Shown here: positions 1-7,285 of the stretch, piece by piece
Layout of the letters: each line of letters opens with the position of its first letter
Position numbering within the stretch: position 1 is the first letter of the stretch
From: Bacteroidota bacterium
GTDB taxonomy: Bacteria; Bacteroidota; Bacteroidia; AKYH767-A; OLB10
Direction: 5' to 3'
Length of the DNA: 64,000 nt
Assembly (NCBI GenBank): GCA_024643795.1
Contig: JAHEMF010000001.1
Coordinates: 115,895-179,894 of the forward strand
Notes under the pieces: generated by a model
The model's database searches: none
Seen by the model: only the letters and a program-made list of their open reading frames with translations
Told to the model about the DNA's origin: nothing
Made by a program: the position numbers and the translations under genes

Positions 1-1
1 T

Positions 2-607
2 GCCGATATCTTTGATAAAGACAGTGCTACGCCGGAAGGAACTAAAGTATATGGTGATGGTACATCAATTGATACTGATGGTGACGGTGTTGCTGATAAT
101 CAGGATGGTGACCCATACAGTATGAAGGGTGCTCAGGTTGATGCCAATGGTATAGAAATTGACACTGACGGTGATGGTGTTGCCGATGGTCGTGACCTTG
201 AACCTAATACTCCAAAAGGTCAACTTGTTAACTTCCAGGGTACTAGCATTGCATCAAAAGAAGACGGTGCAAAAGGTGGAGTATTCCTTCCATCTGTATA
301 CTTCGACCTGAATTCATCTTCAGTTAAGAGTGCTCAGAAAGACAGACTTGTTACTGTAGCTCAAGCTATGAAAGCTAATACTGATATTAAGATCGTTGTA
401 ACAGGTCATACCGACAAAACAGGATCTGAAGAGTTCAATAGTAAACTTGGTCAGAAAAGAGCCGATGCTGTTAAAGATCACCTTGTAAGTGTTTATGGTA
501 TTGATGCTGCACGTATCTCTACTGAATCAAAAGGTAAGTCTGCTCCATTAGCTAATGATGCTAACAAAATGCTTAATCGCCGAGTTGACTTCAATATCGC
601 AAAGTAA
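2..607 (+). CDS. OmpA-family outer-membrane protein, 5'-truncated by the window edge
   Basis: The reading frame is open from the left edge, so the start and the N-terminal part lie outside the window. The visible 201 residues hold two DTDGDGVAD motifs, typical of calcium-binding thrombospondin type 3-like repeats. About 110 residues of OmpA-like peptidoglycan-binding domain follow, with VYFDLNSSSV, VVTGHTDKTGSEEFN and the terminal NRRVDF. Proteins of this family normally have an N-terminal outer-membrane barrel and anchor the outer membrane to peptidoglycan; the barrel is inferred, not seen. A strong hairpin terminator follows 26 nt after the stop. An internal ATG at 122 is not the start, because coding similarity continues upstream of it. 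Confidence 0.9.
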   Translation, partial: ADIFDKDSATPEGTKVYGDGTSIDTDGDGVADNQDGDPYSMKGAQVDANGIEIDTDGDGVADGRDLEPNTPKGQLVNFQGTSIASKEDGAKGGVFLPSVYFDLNSSSVKSAQKDRLVTVAQAMKANTDIKIVVTGHTDKTGSEEFNSKLGQKRADAVKDHLVSVYGIDAARISTESKGKSAPLANDANKMLNRRVDFNIAK

Positions 608-632
608 GTATAAGTACAACTGAAAACGTCTC

Positions 633-659
633 AAAAAGCCCGTCGAAAGACGGGCTTTT
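633..659. terminator. Bidirectional hairpin terminator
   Basis: An 8-bp perfect stem (637-644 with 649-656) closes on a GAAA tetraloop and is flanked by an A-tract on the left and a T-tract on the right. It can therefore end transcription from both the OmpA-like gene on the plus strand and the convergent methyltransferase gene, whose stop codon it touches. Confidence 0.85.
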
Positions 660-1191
660 ATTTTTTATAGGAATTGTAGAAATGCCAGATCACGATACCG
701 GCACATACTGAAATGTTCAAAGAGTGTTTTGTACCACTTTGAGGGATTTCAATACATCCATCCAAAAAAGGAATCAGTTTCTCATCAACTCCCTTCACCT
801 CATTTCCAAAGACGAGAGCATACTTAGTTGATTTTTCAGGAATGAAATCGTTTAATAAGATGGATCTTTCACATTGCTCAACTGCCAGTAATTTATAGCC
901 ATTACTTTTTAATTCCGATAATGCTTCTTTTGTACTATCAAAATGTTTCCACGAAACAGATTCTGTTGCACCCAGGGCTGTTTTCAGCACTTCCCTGTCG
1001 GGTGGACTGGCTGTTATGCCACAGAGTAAGATTTGATCGATTAGGAATGAATCTGATGATCTGAAAATTGACCCTACATTCATTCCACTCCTCACATTAT
1101 CCAAAACAATGATTACCGGGATTTTTTCTATTCCCTGATATTCATCCTTTGCAGGCCTTTGCAACTCATCATTTTTAAGAAATTTCATCAT
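658..1191 (-). CDS. TrmH-family (SpoU) RNA 2'-O-methyltransferase
   Basis: This 177-residue protein has the three SPOUT-class motifs in order. Motif 1 lies around residues 32-44 (DNVRSGMNVGSIFRSSDSF, with the conserved Asn and Arg), motif 2 is FGNEVKG near 130, and motif 3 is SLNISVCAGI near 158. The family transfers a methyl group from S-adenosylmethionine to a ribose 2'-OH in tRNA or rRNA through a trefoil-knot fold. Which RNA is the substrate cannot be read from the sequence. It is short because it lacks the N-terminal RNA-binding extension of RlmB. Two tandem ATG codons occur at the start; either could be used. It is convergent with the OmpA-like gene and divergent from mutS. Confidence 0.88.
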   Translation of the reverse strand: MMKFLKNDELQRPAKDEYQGIEKIPVIIVLDNVRSGMNVGSIFRSSDSFLIDQILLCGITASPPDREVLKTALGATESVSWKHFDSTKEALSELKSNGYKLLAVEQCERSILLNDFIPEKSTKYALVFGNEVKGVDEKLIPFLDGCIEIPQSGTKHSLNISVCAGIVIWHFYNSYKK

Positions 1192-1201
1192 TGGATATGG
1201 T

Positions 1202-1209
1202 CAAAAGTA
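1202..1209 (-). promoter_or_regulatory. Candidate TAnnTTTG -7 element for the TrmH-family gene
   Basis: TACTTTTG on the minus strand lies 10 nt before the start codon. It matches the Bacteroidota -7 consensus; no clear TTTG -33 box is seen at the usual distance. Confidence 0.4.
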
Positions 1210-1271
1210 TTGTAATTATAAATCTATTCTGAAATTTTGGCCTAAATTAGCATTGATAATTAAACTGCCAG

Positions 1272-3977
1272 TTGTCACGAAATAATACACCATCCAAATC
1301 GAAAAAATCAAGTGAAACACCCTTGATGCAACAATACAATGCAATCAAGGCTAAGCATCCTGAAGCATTGTTGCTTTTCAGGGTGGGAGATTTTTATGAA
1401 ACCTTTAATGATGATGCGATTAAGGCATCCAGGATACTGGGGATTGTGCTGACAAAACGGTCAAACGGAGCCGCATCTTCTATTGAACTTGCGGGTTTCC
1501 CCTATCATTCCTTGGAAACATATCTGCCTAAGCTGATAAGAGCCGGTGAGCGGGTTGCCATTTGTGAACAATTAGAAGATCCAAAGACTACCAAAACGAT
1601 TGTAAAGCGAGGCGTAACAGAATTGATCACTCCAGGAGTAGCAATGGATGAAAAGATCCTGATCAATAAAGAAAACAACTTTTTAGCCGCTATTACAGTA
1701 AGTAATGATGTTATAGGTGTTGCTCTTGTAGATATTTCTACAGGGGAGTTTTTGTGTGCTGAAGGCACCGCTGATTACATTGAAAGGTTATTTTCAAGTT
1801 TAAATCCGAAAGAACTCATTTACTGCAGAAAAGACAACAATCTTATTCCAATAATCACTGAGGGTAAATATTATACTTTCAAAACCGATGACTGGGTTTT
1901 TGAAAAGGAACAGGCAAGAGAACAACTGTTACGGCATTTTAAAACTAGTTCCTTAAAGGGATTTGGGATTGAAGATCATGACCTTGCCGTATCAGCAGCC
2001 GGTGCAATCATCCACTATCTAAAACAGAATTATCAGGAATATCTTGACCATATCAGAACGATAAACCGCATTGACGAAAATAATTTTGTTTGGCTTGATA
2101 AATTCACTGTTCGAAATCTTGAAATAACGCATACACTTCATGATAACGGAACCTCACTTGTTGATGTCATTGACCAAACTGTCACACCAATGGGGGGGCG
2201 TTTGCTAAGAAAATGGAGCGTGATGCCTTTATTAGATATCAAAGAGATAAATAAGCGACATGCGATCACTGCTTTATTTCTTGAAAATTCAGACTTGCGT
2301 GATCATATCAAAAATACGTTGGCTCAGGTTGGTGACCTTGAAAGGTTGATATCAAGAGTAGCGTTAAGAAAAAGTACACCCAGAGAATTATCTCAGTTAT
2401 GCAGTTCCATGAAAGTAATTAAGCCTTTAAAAGAAAGGTTGGTACAATCAGCAAACATTGAACTTTCTTCTATCGCATCATTAATAGATAACTGCGAAGG
2501 ACTCGCAACTGAACTTGAACGGTCATTAAACCCTGACCCACCGGCTGTTGTATCTAAAGGAAATGTGATTGCGGCAGGATATTCAACTGAGCTGGATGAG
2601 TTGCGTGCTATATCAGGAAGTGGAAAACAATTTTTAGTTGATATTCAACAGAGGGAGATTGAAAAAACAGGCATAACCTCACTCAAAATCGGGTTCAATA
2701 ATGTTTTTGGATACTATATTGAAGTTACCAATGCTCATAAATCTAAGGTGCCTTCAGATTGGATCCGAAAACAAACACTTGTAAATGCAGAACGATATAT
2801 TACAGGAGAGCTGAAGGAATATGAAGAAAAGATCCTGGGTGCTGAAGAAAAAATATCTGAACTTGAACTACAACTATTTGCTCAAGTGGTTGAACATGTA
2901 GCAGGATTTATTCCAAATATTTTGAAAACTGCTGCTGTGCTGGCAAATCTTGATTGCTTAACATCATTTGCACAAACAGCCTTTGAAAGGAATTATGTGA
3001 AACCTGAGATGAATGATTCACTGGTGATCGACATAAAAGACGGTCGTCATCCGGTACTTGAAGCGCAACTACCACCAGGAGAAGCTTATATTCCAAATGA
3101 TGTATATCTTGATAATGAGCAGCAGCAGATCATTATCATCACAGGTCCAAATATGTCCGGTAAATCGGCCTTATTAAGGCAAACTGCATTAATTGTATTA
3201 ATGGCTCAAATAGGGTCATTTGTTCCGGCTTCAGCTGCCAACATTGGGTTGGTTGATAAAATATTCACCAGAGTTGGAGCATCAGATAATATTTCTTCAG
3301 GTGAATCAACATTCATGGTTGAGATGAATGAAACCGCTAGCATTTTGAATAATTTATCAGCGAGAAGTTTGGTTGTGCTTGATGAGATAGGCAGAGGTAC
3401 AGCAACGTATGATGGTATTTCTATTGCCTGGTCAATTGCGGAGTACCTGCATGATCAAAAACTGAATAAACCAAGAACATTATTTGCAACACATTATCAC
3501 GAACTGAATGAGTTGGCCGGTGATCACCCCGGGATAAAGAACTACCATGTATCTGTCAAAGAAACAGGCACCAACATTTTATTTCTTCGTAAACTGGTTC
3601 CCGGCGGCAGCGAACATAGTTTTGGTATACATGTAGCCAAATTAGCCGGTATGCCATTACAGGTGACGCTGAGAGCTGAAGATATCCTTCAAATACTGGA
3701 AAAGGCACATTCCGGAGCAGGTTTGCATGGGGATAATAATTATTCAGAGATAGCTGAAAAAGAGGATCCTGATGGATTTCAGCTTAGTTTCTTTCAGCTC
3801 GATGATCCATTGCTGGAACAGATAAGGGACGAGATACTGGAAACAGACATCAACTCACTAACTCCTGTGGAGGCATTGATGAAACTGAATAGCATTAAGC
3901 AAGTGCTTGTAAATAAGTCTGTTAAAAAAGGGCAAAAAATAGCGTCTGAGGACCTTTTAAATGCTAAAAATGGTTAA
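1272..3977 (+). CDS. mutS: DNA mismatch repair protein MutS
   Basis: MutS recognises base mismatches and small loops and starts repair with MutL. The 901 residues match the full-length MutS1 family. The mismatch-reading Phe-x-Glu motif is at residues 41-43 (GDFYETF), the Walker A motif GPNMSGKS near 625, and the Walker B/signature stretch VVLDEIGRGTATYDG near 703, followed by FATHYHELNE. The chosen start is a TTG at 1272; the first in-frame ATG (Met19, MQQYNAIKAKHPEA) would trim the short basic N-terminal tail that MutS proteins normally carry before the conserved PLMQQY. The stop codon overlaps the candidate promoter of the following tRNA-Gly. Confidence 0.97.
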   Translation: MSRNNTPSKSKKSSETPLMQQYNAIKAKHPEALLLFRVGDFYETFNDDAIKASRILGIVLTKRSNGAASSIELAGFPYHSLETYLPKLIRAGERVAICEQLEDPKTTKTIVKRGVTELITPGVAMDEKILINKENNFLAAITVSNDVIGVALVDISTGEFLCAEGTADYIERLFSSLNPKELIYCRKDNNLIPIITEGKYYTFKTDDWVFEKEQAREQLLRHFKTSSLKGFGIEDHDLAVSAAGAIIHYLKQNYQEYLDHIRTINRIDENNFVWLDKFTVRNLEITHTLHDNGTSLVDVIDQTVTPMGGRLLRKWSVMPLLDIKEINKRHAITALFLENSDLRDHIKNTLAQVGDLERLISRVALRKSTPRELSQLCSSMKVIKPLKERLVQSANIELSSIASLIDNCEGLATELERSLNPDPPAVVSKGNVIAAGYSTELDELRAISGSGKQFLVDIQQREIEKTGITSLKIGFNNVFGYYIEVTNAHKSKVPSDWIRKQTLVNAERYITGELKEYEEKILGAEEKISELELQLFAQVVEHVAGFIPNILKTAAVLANLDCLTSFAQTAFERNYVKPEMNDSLVIDIKDGRHPVLEAQLPPGEAYIPNDVYLDNEQQQIIIITGPNMSGKSALLRQTALIVLMAQIGSFVPASAANIGLVDKIFTRVGASDNISSGESTFMVEMNETASILNNLSARSLVVLDEIGRGTATYDGISIAWSIAEYLHDQKLNKPRTLFATHYHELNELAGDHPGIKNYHVSVKETGTNILFLRKLVPGGSEHSFGIHVAKLAGMPLQVTLRAEDILQILEKAHSGAGLHGDNNYSEIAEKEDPDGFQLSFFQLDDPLLEQIRDEILETDINSLTPVEALMKLNSIKQVLVNKSVKKGQKIASEDLLNAKNG

Positions 3978-3982
3978 ATTTG
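3975..3982 (+). promoter_or_regulatory. Candidate -7 element of tRNA-Gly
   Basis: TAAATTTG overlaps the mutS stop codon and ends 16 nt before the mature tRNA-Gly, a plausible distance for a promoter with a short 5' leader. The -33 box is weak. Confidence 0.45.
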
Positions 3983-3998
3983 CAATCCTTAAAAACAA

Positions 3999-4071
<73 letters not shown>

Positions 4072-4081
4072 CTAAAAAAGG

Positions 4082-4109
4082 AGCCCTTTCAGTTCAGAGA
4101 GGGCTTTTT
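4082..4109 (+). terminator. Terminator of tRNA-Gly
   Basis: A 9-bp stem with one G-T wobble (4082-4090 with 4097-4105) encloses a 6-nt loop and runs into a T-tract. It separates tRNA-Gly transcription from the repeats and tRNA-Leu downstream. Confidence 0.75.
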
Positions 4110-4129
4110 ATTTGACAATATTGGTTGCA

Positions 4130-4137
4130 TTATTTTG
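4130..4137 (+). promoter_or_regulatory. Weak candidate promoter upstream of the tRNA-Leu repeats
   Basis: TTATTTTG differs from TAnnTTTG at one base; a TTTGACA box starts at 4111, a shorter spacing than usual. If it is used, the two 73-bp repeats would be transcribed as a leader of tRNA-Leu. No better promoter is visible between the repeats and the tRNA. Confidence 0.25.
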
Positions 4138-4180
4138 AATAATGACGAAATTCGCAACCCCTTCCCTACCTGGGTGGTGG

Positions 4181-4198
4181 TCCCGATAAATATCGGGA
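4181..4198. repeat. 18-bp palindrome inserted in tRNA-Leu D-loop, copy 1
   Basis: TCCCGATAAATATCGGGA forms a 7-bp stem with an AAAT loop. Similar short palindromes with CCCGAT/ATCGGG arms are, from memory, widespread intergenic repeats in some Bacteroidota. It replaces four bases of the D-loop. Confidence 0.8.
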
Positions 4199-4253
4199 TG
4201 GTAGACACGCAGGTATGACGTGGAAAATGAAAATCACCTTACCTGGGTGGTGG

Positions 4254-4271
4254 TCCCGATAAATATCGGGA
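4254..4271. repeat. 18-bp palindrome inserted in tRNA-Leu D-loop, copy 2
   Basis: Identical to the copy at 4181-4198 and at the same place in the second 73-bp unit, so the insertion came before the tandem duplication. Confidence 0.8.
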
Positions 4272-4313
4272 TGGTAGACACGCAGGTATGACGTGGAAAA
4301 TGAAAATCACCTT

Positions 4314-4398
4314 ACCTGGGTGGTGGAATTGGTAGACACGCAGGACTTAAAATCCTGTGGCCGTTGAGGCCGTACGGGTTCGACCCCCGTCCCGGGTA
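4314..4398 (+). tRNA. tRNA-Leu (anticodon UAA)
   Basis: The 85-nt class II tRNA has acceptor stem ACCTGGG/CCCGGGT with one wobble pair. Anticodon stem CAGGA/TCCTG encloses the loop CTTAAAA (anticodon TAA). A long variable arm GGCC-GTTGA-GGCC and T-arm ACGGG/CCCGT with loop TTCGACC complete it. The discriminator is A and CCA is not encoded. It follows directly, without a spacer, on the second 73-bp repeat, whose tail can pair with the tRNA's first five bases. Confidence 0.95.
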
Positions 4399-4421
4399 CA
4401 TTTTTAACATGTTTTTCAATC

Positions 4422-4619
4422 ATGTTTCATGTTTATATCATCGAGTCGTTAAAGAGTCATCAATACTATATAGGACAGACAAAGGACCTGACCAGAAGGT
4501 TGAAGCTTCACAACACCGGAAAGGTGAAATCCACTCTCCCTTTTTTACCATGGATATTGGTTTATTATAAATCCTAGGCGTCACTAATCGATGCTTTGCA
4601 ACGTGTGTACATGTTTTAA
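4422..4619 (+). pseudogene. Degraded GIY-YIG endonuclease-domain gene
   Basis: Read from the ATG at 4422, 51 codons give a clear GIY-YIG domain start: VYIIESLKSHQYYIGQTKDL, then a TRRLKLHNTGKVKST stretch and PWILVYYKS. An in-frame TAG stands at 4575. The same frame beyond it still resembles the family's usual continuation (ASLIDALQR against the expected SRSEALQRE) and then ends at 4617. Family members of this UPF0213-like type usually have 80-100 residues, so this is a broken copy. It starts 23 nt after tRNA-Leu. A 51-residue product could still be made, but it would lack the conserved C-terminal half. Confidence 0.7.
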
Positions 4620-4633
4620 TTATCTTATATAAT

Positions 4634-4641
4634 TAACTTTG
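4634..4641 (+). promoter_or_regulatory. Candidate -7 element of the propeller-protein gene
   Basis: TAACTTTG ends 30 nt before the ATG at 4672. It overlaps the upstream in-frame TTG at 4639, which argues that TTG is not the start. Confidence 0.5.
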
Positions 4642-4671
4642 ATCTCTCTTACCGTTATCAATGAACCGAAA

Positions 4672-5916
4672 ATGAAATCACATTCTCTATTATTATTTTT
4701 ATTCATATTTGTTTTTTCTACTGTTTCATCTGCGCAGACGTGGACAGTATTCAATACTGGAAACTCAGGTATACCAGATAATTCAGTATACGATCTGGCT
4801 GTTGACACTTCAAATATCTTATGGGTGGCAACTGCCGGTGGTCTGGCAAAATTTGATGGGAACAACTGGTTAGTTTACAATTCCATCAACTCCCCTATAT
4901 CTCCATCTTCAAATGATGATATATATGCAGTTTATGTTGATTGGGAACAAAACGTTTGGGTTGGCACCGATGGTGGTTATCTATATAAATTCGATCAGGA
5001 CTCTACTTGGATTGATTTTAGTGCCGTAGGATTTGGTGATATTTTTTCAATCACACAGGATTACGATGGTAAAATTTGGGTCGGGCATTATTACGGTTTA
5101 CAATCACTTGATGATACTACTTGGACTGACTATACAGCTCAGCTCCCTGATGACTTCGTATCCTGTGTAGAGGTAGATACTGAAAATCACATTTGGGCTG
5201 GCACAAAACAGGGAGTGGCAGTATTTGACAACAATTCTACGTGGATATCCTACACTCCTTCCAATTCACCTATTTCACCAAATAATCCATGGATTGAGTC
5301 CATAAAACGAGGATTCAACGATGATATCTGGATTGGAAGTCGTGATGGGATTTTTAAGTTCGATAAGGATACAACTTGGGTTAAATACAACTCAACTAAT
5401 TCTCCACTATGGGACGATACAGTAAATGATATAGACATCGATTCAGATAGCATAGTTTGGATTGCAAATGATGCAGCATCTATGGGGCAGTTCACATCCG
5501 GAACATGGACTAATATTTTCTTTCCTTCAAGCATCTCTTTTTCAAGATCTATTATAATAGACTTAAATGGTTATAAATGGATCGGCGCTCAGAATGGTCT
5601 TGCACGTTATAATCCTACAGGAAGCGGACCAATTTATCTGGAAGCTTATATCCCCAAAAGTACAATTGGTCTGAATGTTTACCCTAATCCTACATCTTCG
5701 ATAATAAATATTGCATACACTCTACATGAAAAAGGCAATGTGAAGCTCACACTATACCAAATGAATGGAGTATGTATTTATTCAGAAGCAATTGGCAATC
5801 GTAAACCAGGAAAATATATTGACATTATAGAGTTAGATGGATTATCAGCTGGAAACTATTTTATTATCTTATCACAAAACAACAATAGTTCAATAAAGCA
5901 AGTGATTGTGGATTAG
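4672..5916 (+). CDS. Secreted two-component-regulator-type beta-propeller protein with T9SS sorting domain
   Basis: The 414-residue protein starts with a signal peptide (MKSHSLLLFLFIFVF, cleavage likely after SSA). About seven propeller repeats of the kind found in the sensor half of hybrid two-component systems follow, with recurring IWVGT/DGG/LAKFDG-like blades (ILWVATAGGLAKFDG, VWVGTDGGYLYKFD, IWVGHYYGLQSL, IWAGTKQGVAVFD, IWIGSRDGIFKFD, KWIGAQNGLARYN). The last 80 residues are a type A T9SS sorting domain (NVYPNPTSSIINI to the C-terminus), so the protein is probably exported and attached at the surface. No kinase domain is present. The ligand is unknown. Confidence 0.88.
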   Translation: MKSHSLLLFLFIFVFSTVSSAQTWTVFNTGNSGIPDNSVYDLAVDTSNILWVATAGGLAKFDGNNWLVYNSINSPISPSSNDDIYAVYVDWEQNVWVGTDGGYLYKFDQDSTWIDFSAVGFGDIFSITQDYDGKIWVGHYYGLQSLDDTTWTDYTAQLPDDFVSCVEVDTENHIWAGTKQGVAVFDNNSTWISYTPSNSPISPNNPWIESIKRGFNDDIWIGSRDGIFKFDKDTTWVKYNSTNSPLWDDTVNDIDIDSDSIVWIANDAASMGQFTSGTWTNIFFPSSISFSRSIIIDLNGYKWIGAQNGLARYNPTGSGPIYLEAYIPKSTIGLNVYPNPTSSIINIAYTLHEKGNVKLTLYQMNGVCIYSEAIGNRKPGKYIDIIELDGLSAGNYFIILSQNNNSSIKQVIVD

Positions 5917-6099
5917 TGTATTTAATATATAGCACTTTATTAAGTGTATATTATGAAATTGTAGCACAACCTGTCGGGGTCTACTTTTGACCAGAGTACT
6001 TTTTACATACTTTCGTAAATAAATAGCAAGTATTTACAAATGTCGTTTATATTAACTCATATTAATTGGATTTATTAATTTACATAAAATTAAAAGTCT

Positions 6100-6534
6100 T
6101 TGATACATTCAGTAACTCATTGTACATTCAGTGATCAGGTTAATACAGAAATCATTTTCAAGATCCGTCACGAAGTTTTTGTTGATGAACAAAAGGTTTC
6201 TCGGGAAGAAGAGTTTGATGAGTTTGAACTTACCAGTATTCATTATCTCGGCTACTGTGATGAAATGCCGGCAGGGACTGCCCGATGGAGAATCACAAAG
6301 GATGGCATCAAGCTGGAACGGTTTGCTGTGCTGAAAAAATATCGTTTGAAAGGTTTAGCTCAGGCTATCCTTACAAAAGTTTTGGAGCATGTAAAACCTC
6401 TGGGCCTCCCAGTATATCTAAATGCGCAGATTTCAGCAATTGAGTTCTACAGAAAAAATGGATTTGAATCGACAGGTCCTTTATTCATGGAAGCCGGTAT
6501 TGAGCATTACAAAATGACCTTAACGCAGGTTTGA
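6100..6534 (+). CDS. GNAT-family N-acetyltransferase
   Basis: This 144-residue protein has the GNAT layout: IRHEVFVDEQKV near the N-terminus (typical of the ElaA-like branch), a central strand ending in LERFAVLKKYRLKGLAQAIL (the acetyl-CoA binding loop, R/Q-x-x-G-x-A form), and the C-terminal AIEFYRKNGFESTG. The acceptor substrate cannot be inferred. The only sensible start is a TTG at 6100; the first in-frame ATG lies about 60 codons inside the fold. It stands alone between two plus-strand envelope genes. Confidence 0.85.
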   Translation: MIHSVTHCTFSDQVNTEIIFKIRHEVFVDEQKVSREEEFDEFELTSIHYLGYCDEMPAGTARWRITKDGIKLERFAVLKKYRLKGLAQAILTKVLEHVKPLGLPVYLNAQISAIEFYRKNGFESTGPLFMEAGIEHYKMTLTQV

Positions 6535-6659
6535 TTTTGGCATACTGTTTGAATATGAATATGTTAGATGGCTGATAAATTCGTTGATAAGAAAGTTAAC
6601 CAGCTAATATCCAGCCAGTAAGATATATTTATATTCACATTCAATAAAATTTGGAAAGC

Positions 6660-7217
6660 ATGAAACTACTAAGATCATTAGCCATTTTATCACTCATTCC
6701 GGCATTTCTGCTAACAAGCTGTGGTGAAAAAGGCAATACAGGAGATCCTGGACCACAAGGACCTCCCGGCAATGCAAATGTTATAACCATCAACTTCACA
6801 ATAAATCCGAACCAGTGGGCAGCGAGCTTACCTCCCCCTGCCGCACCGGGAGATGAAGGATATTTCCTTTACTACATTCTCGGTAATGTAAGTGAAATCA
6901 CACAACAGATCATTGATTACGGAGCAGTGATTGCTTATTACAATGACAATGGTTATTATCTGCCATTACCATATACAAAATACTACAAAACTACGAGCCC
7001 ATCTATATACCTGTGGGAAGAAACTTTGTCTTCGATCATCAGTACCGCTACTTGCCAGATTGATCTCAAGAGTAGTGACTTTTATATTCCTGAAGCGGCT
7101 TCACAGCAGATACGAGTAAAACTGGTGATAATTGATGGTCTTGTCCGGCAGCAAAACCCTGACCTTGATTGGAACAATTATAACCTTGTTAAAGAAAAAC
7201 TGGGACTTGAAGATTGA
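6660..7217 (+). CDS. Lipoprotein with short collagen-like segment
   Basis: The 185-residue protein has a lipoprotein signal peptide ending LLTSC, with the modified Cys near residue 22. A short Gly-X-Y run follows (GDPGPQGPPG), then about 150 residues with no family I recognise, rich in Tyr and aromatic strands. Bacteroidota often carry such lipoproteins with a small collagen-like stalk; their role is not established. The ATG at 6660 is preferred over an upstream TTG at 6651 because it places the signal peptide normally. A bidirectional terminator follows. Confidence 0.8.
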   Translation: MKLLRSLAILSLIPAFLLTSCGEKGNTGDPGPQGPPGNANVITINFTINPNQWAASLPPPAAPGDEGYFLYYILGNVSEITQQIIDYGAVIAYYNDNGYYLPLPYTKYYKTTSPSIYLWEETLSSIISTATCQIDLKSSDFYIPEAASQQIRVKLVIIDGLVRQQNPDLDWNNYNLVKEKLGLED

Positions 7218-7236
7218 ACAATATATCATCTATAAT

Positions 7237-7264
7237 AAAAGGGTATCTGGACAGATACCCTTTT
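7237..7264. terminator. Bidirectional hairpin terminator
   Basis: A perfect 8-bp stem (7241-7248 with 7253-7260) with a GGAC loop is flanked by AAAA and TTTT. It serves the lipoprotein gene and the convergent gene ending at 7286. Confidence 0.85.
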
Positions 7265-7285
7265 ATTATTTTTATGTGTCGATCC

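Larger units (their letters stand above)
4168..4313 (+). repeat. Two identical tandem 73-bp units: tRNA-Leu 5'-half chimeras
   Basis: Units 4168-4240 and 4241-4313 are identical and abut the intact tRNA-Leu at 4314. Each unit begins with the same 13 bases as that tRNA (acceptor strand and D-stem, ACCTGGGTGGTGG). It then carries a 19-base palindrome-containing insert in place of the AATT of the D-loop, and resumes with the tRNA bases GGTAGACACGCAGG. It leaves tRNA similarity inside the anticodon stem for a 29-base tail. Anticodon loop, variable arm and T-arm are absent, so these are not tRNAs. Confidence 0.93.

Noticed and set aside
4168..4313. CRISPR-like direct repeats
   Set aside because: There are only two units, they abut without spacers, and their sequence derives from tRNA-Leu.
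4168..4313. Two extra functional tRNA-Leu genes
   Set aside because: Anticodon loop, variable arm, T-arm and acceptor 3' strand are missing in both units.
4314..4398. Integration site of a genomic island at tRNA-Leu
   Set aside because: Integrative elements usually duplicate the 3' end of the tRNA; here the 5' half is duplicated, and no integrase gene is present.
4406..4426. AACATG/CATGTT hairpin as the tRNA-Leu terminator
   Set aside because: The stem has only six A/T-rich pairs and no proper T-tract follows.
4364..4570. 68-codon frame over the tRNA-Leu end and the GIY-YIG region
   Set aside because: It is in a different frame from the recognisable GIY-YIG sequence and starts inside the tRNA.
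5933..5946. Small hairpin after the propeller gene as a terminator
   Set aside because: The five-pair stem is weak and there is no T-tract. The gap 5917-6099 otherwise shows nothing I can support.
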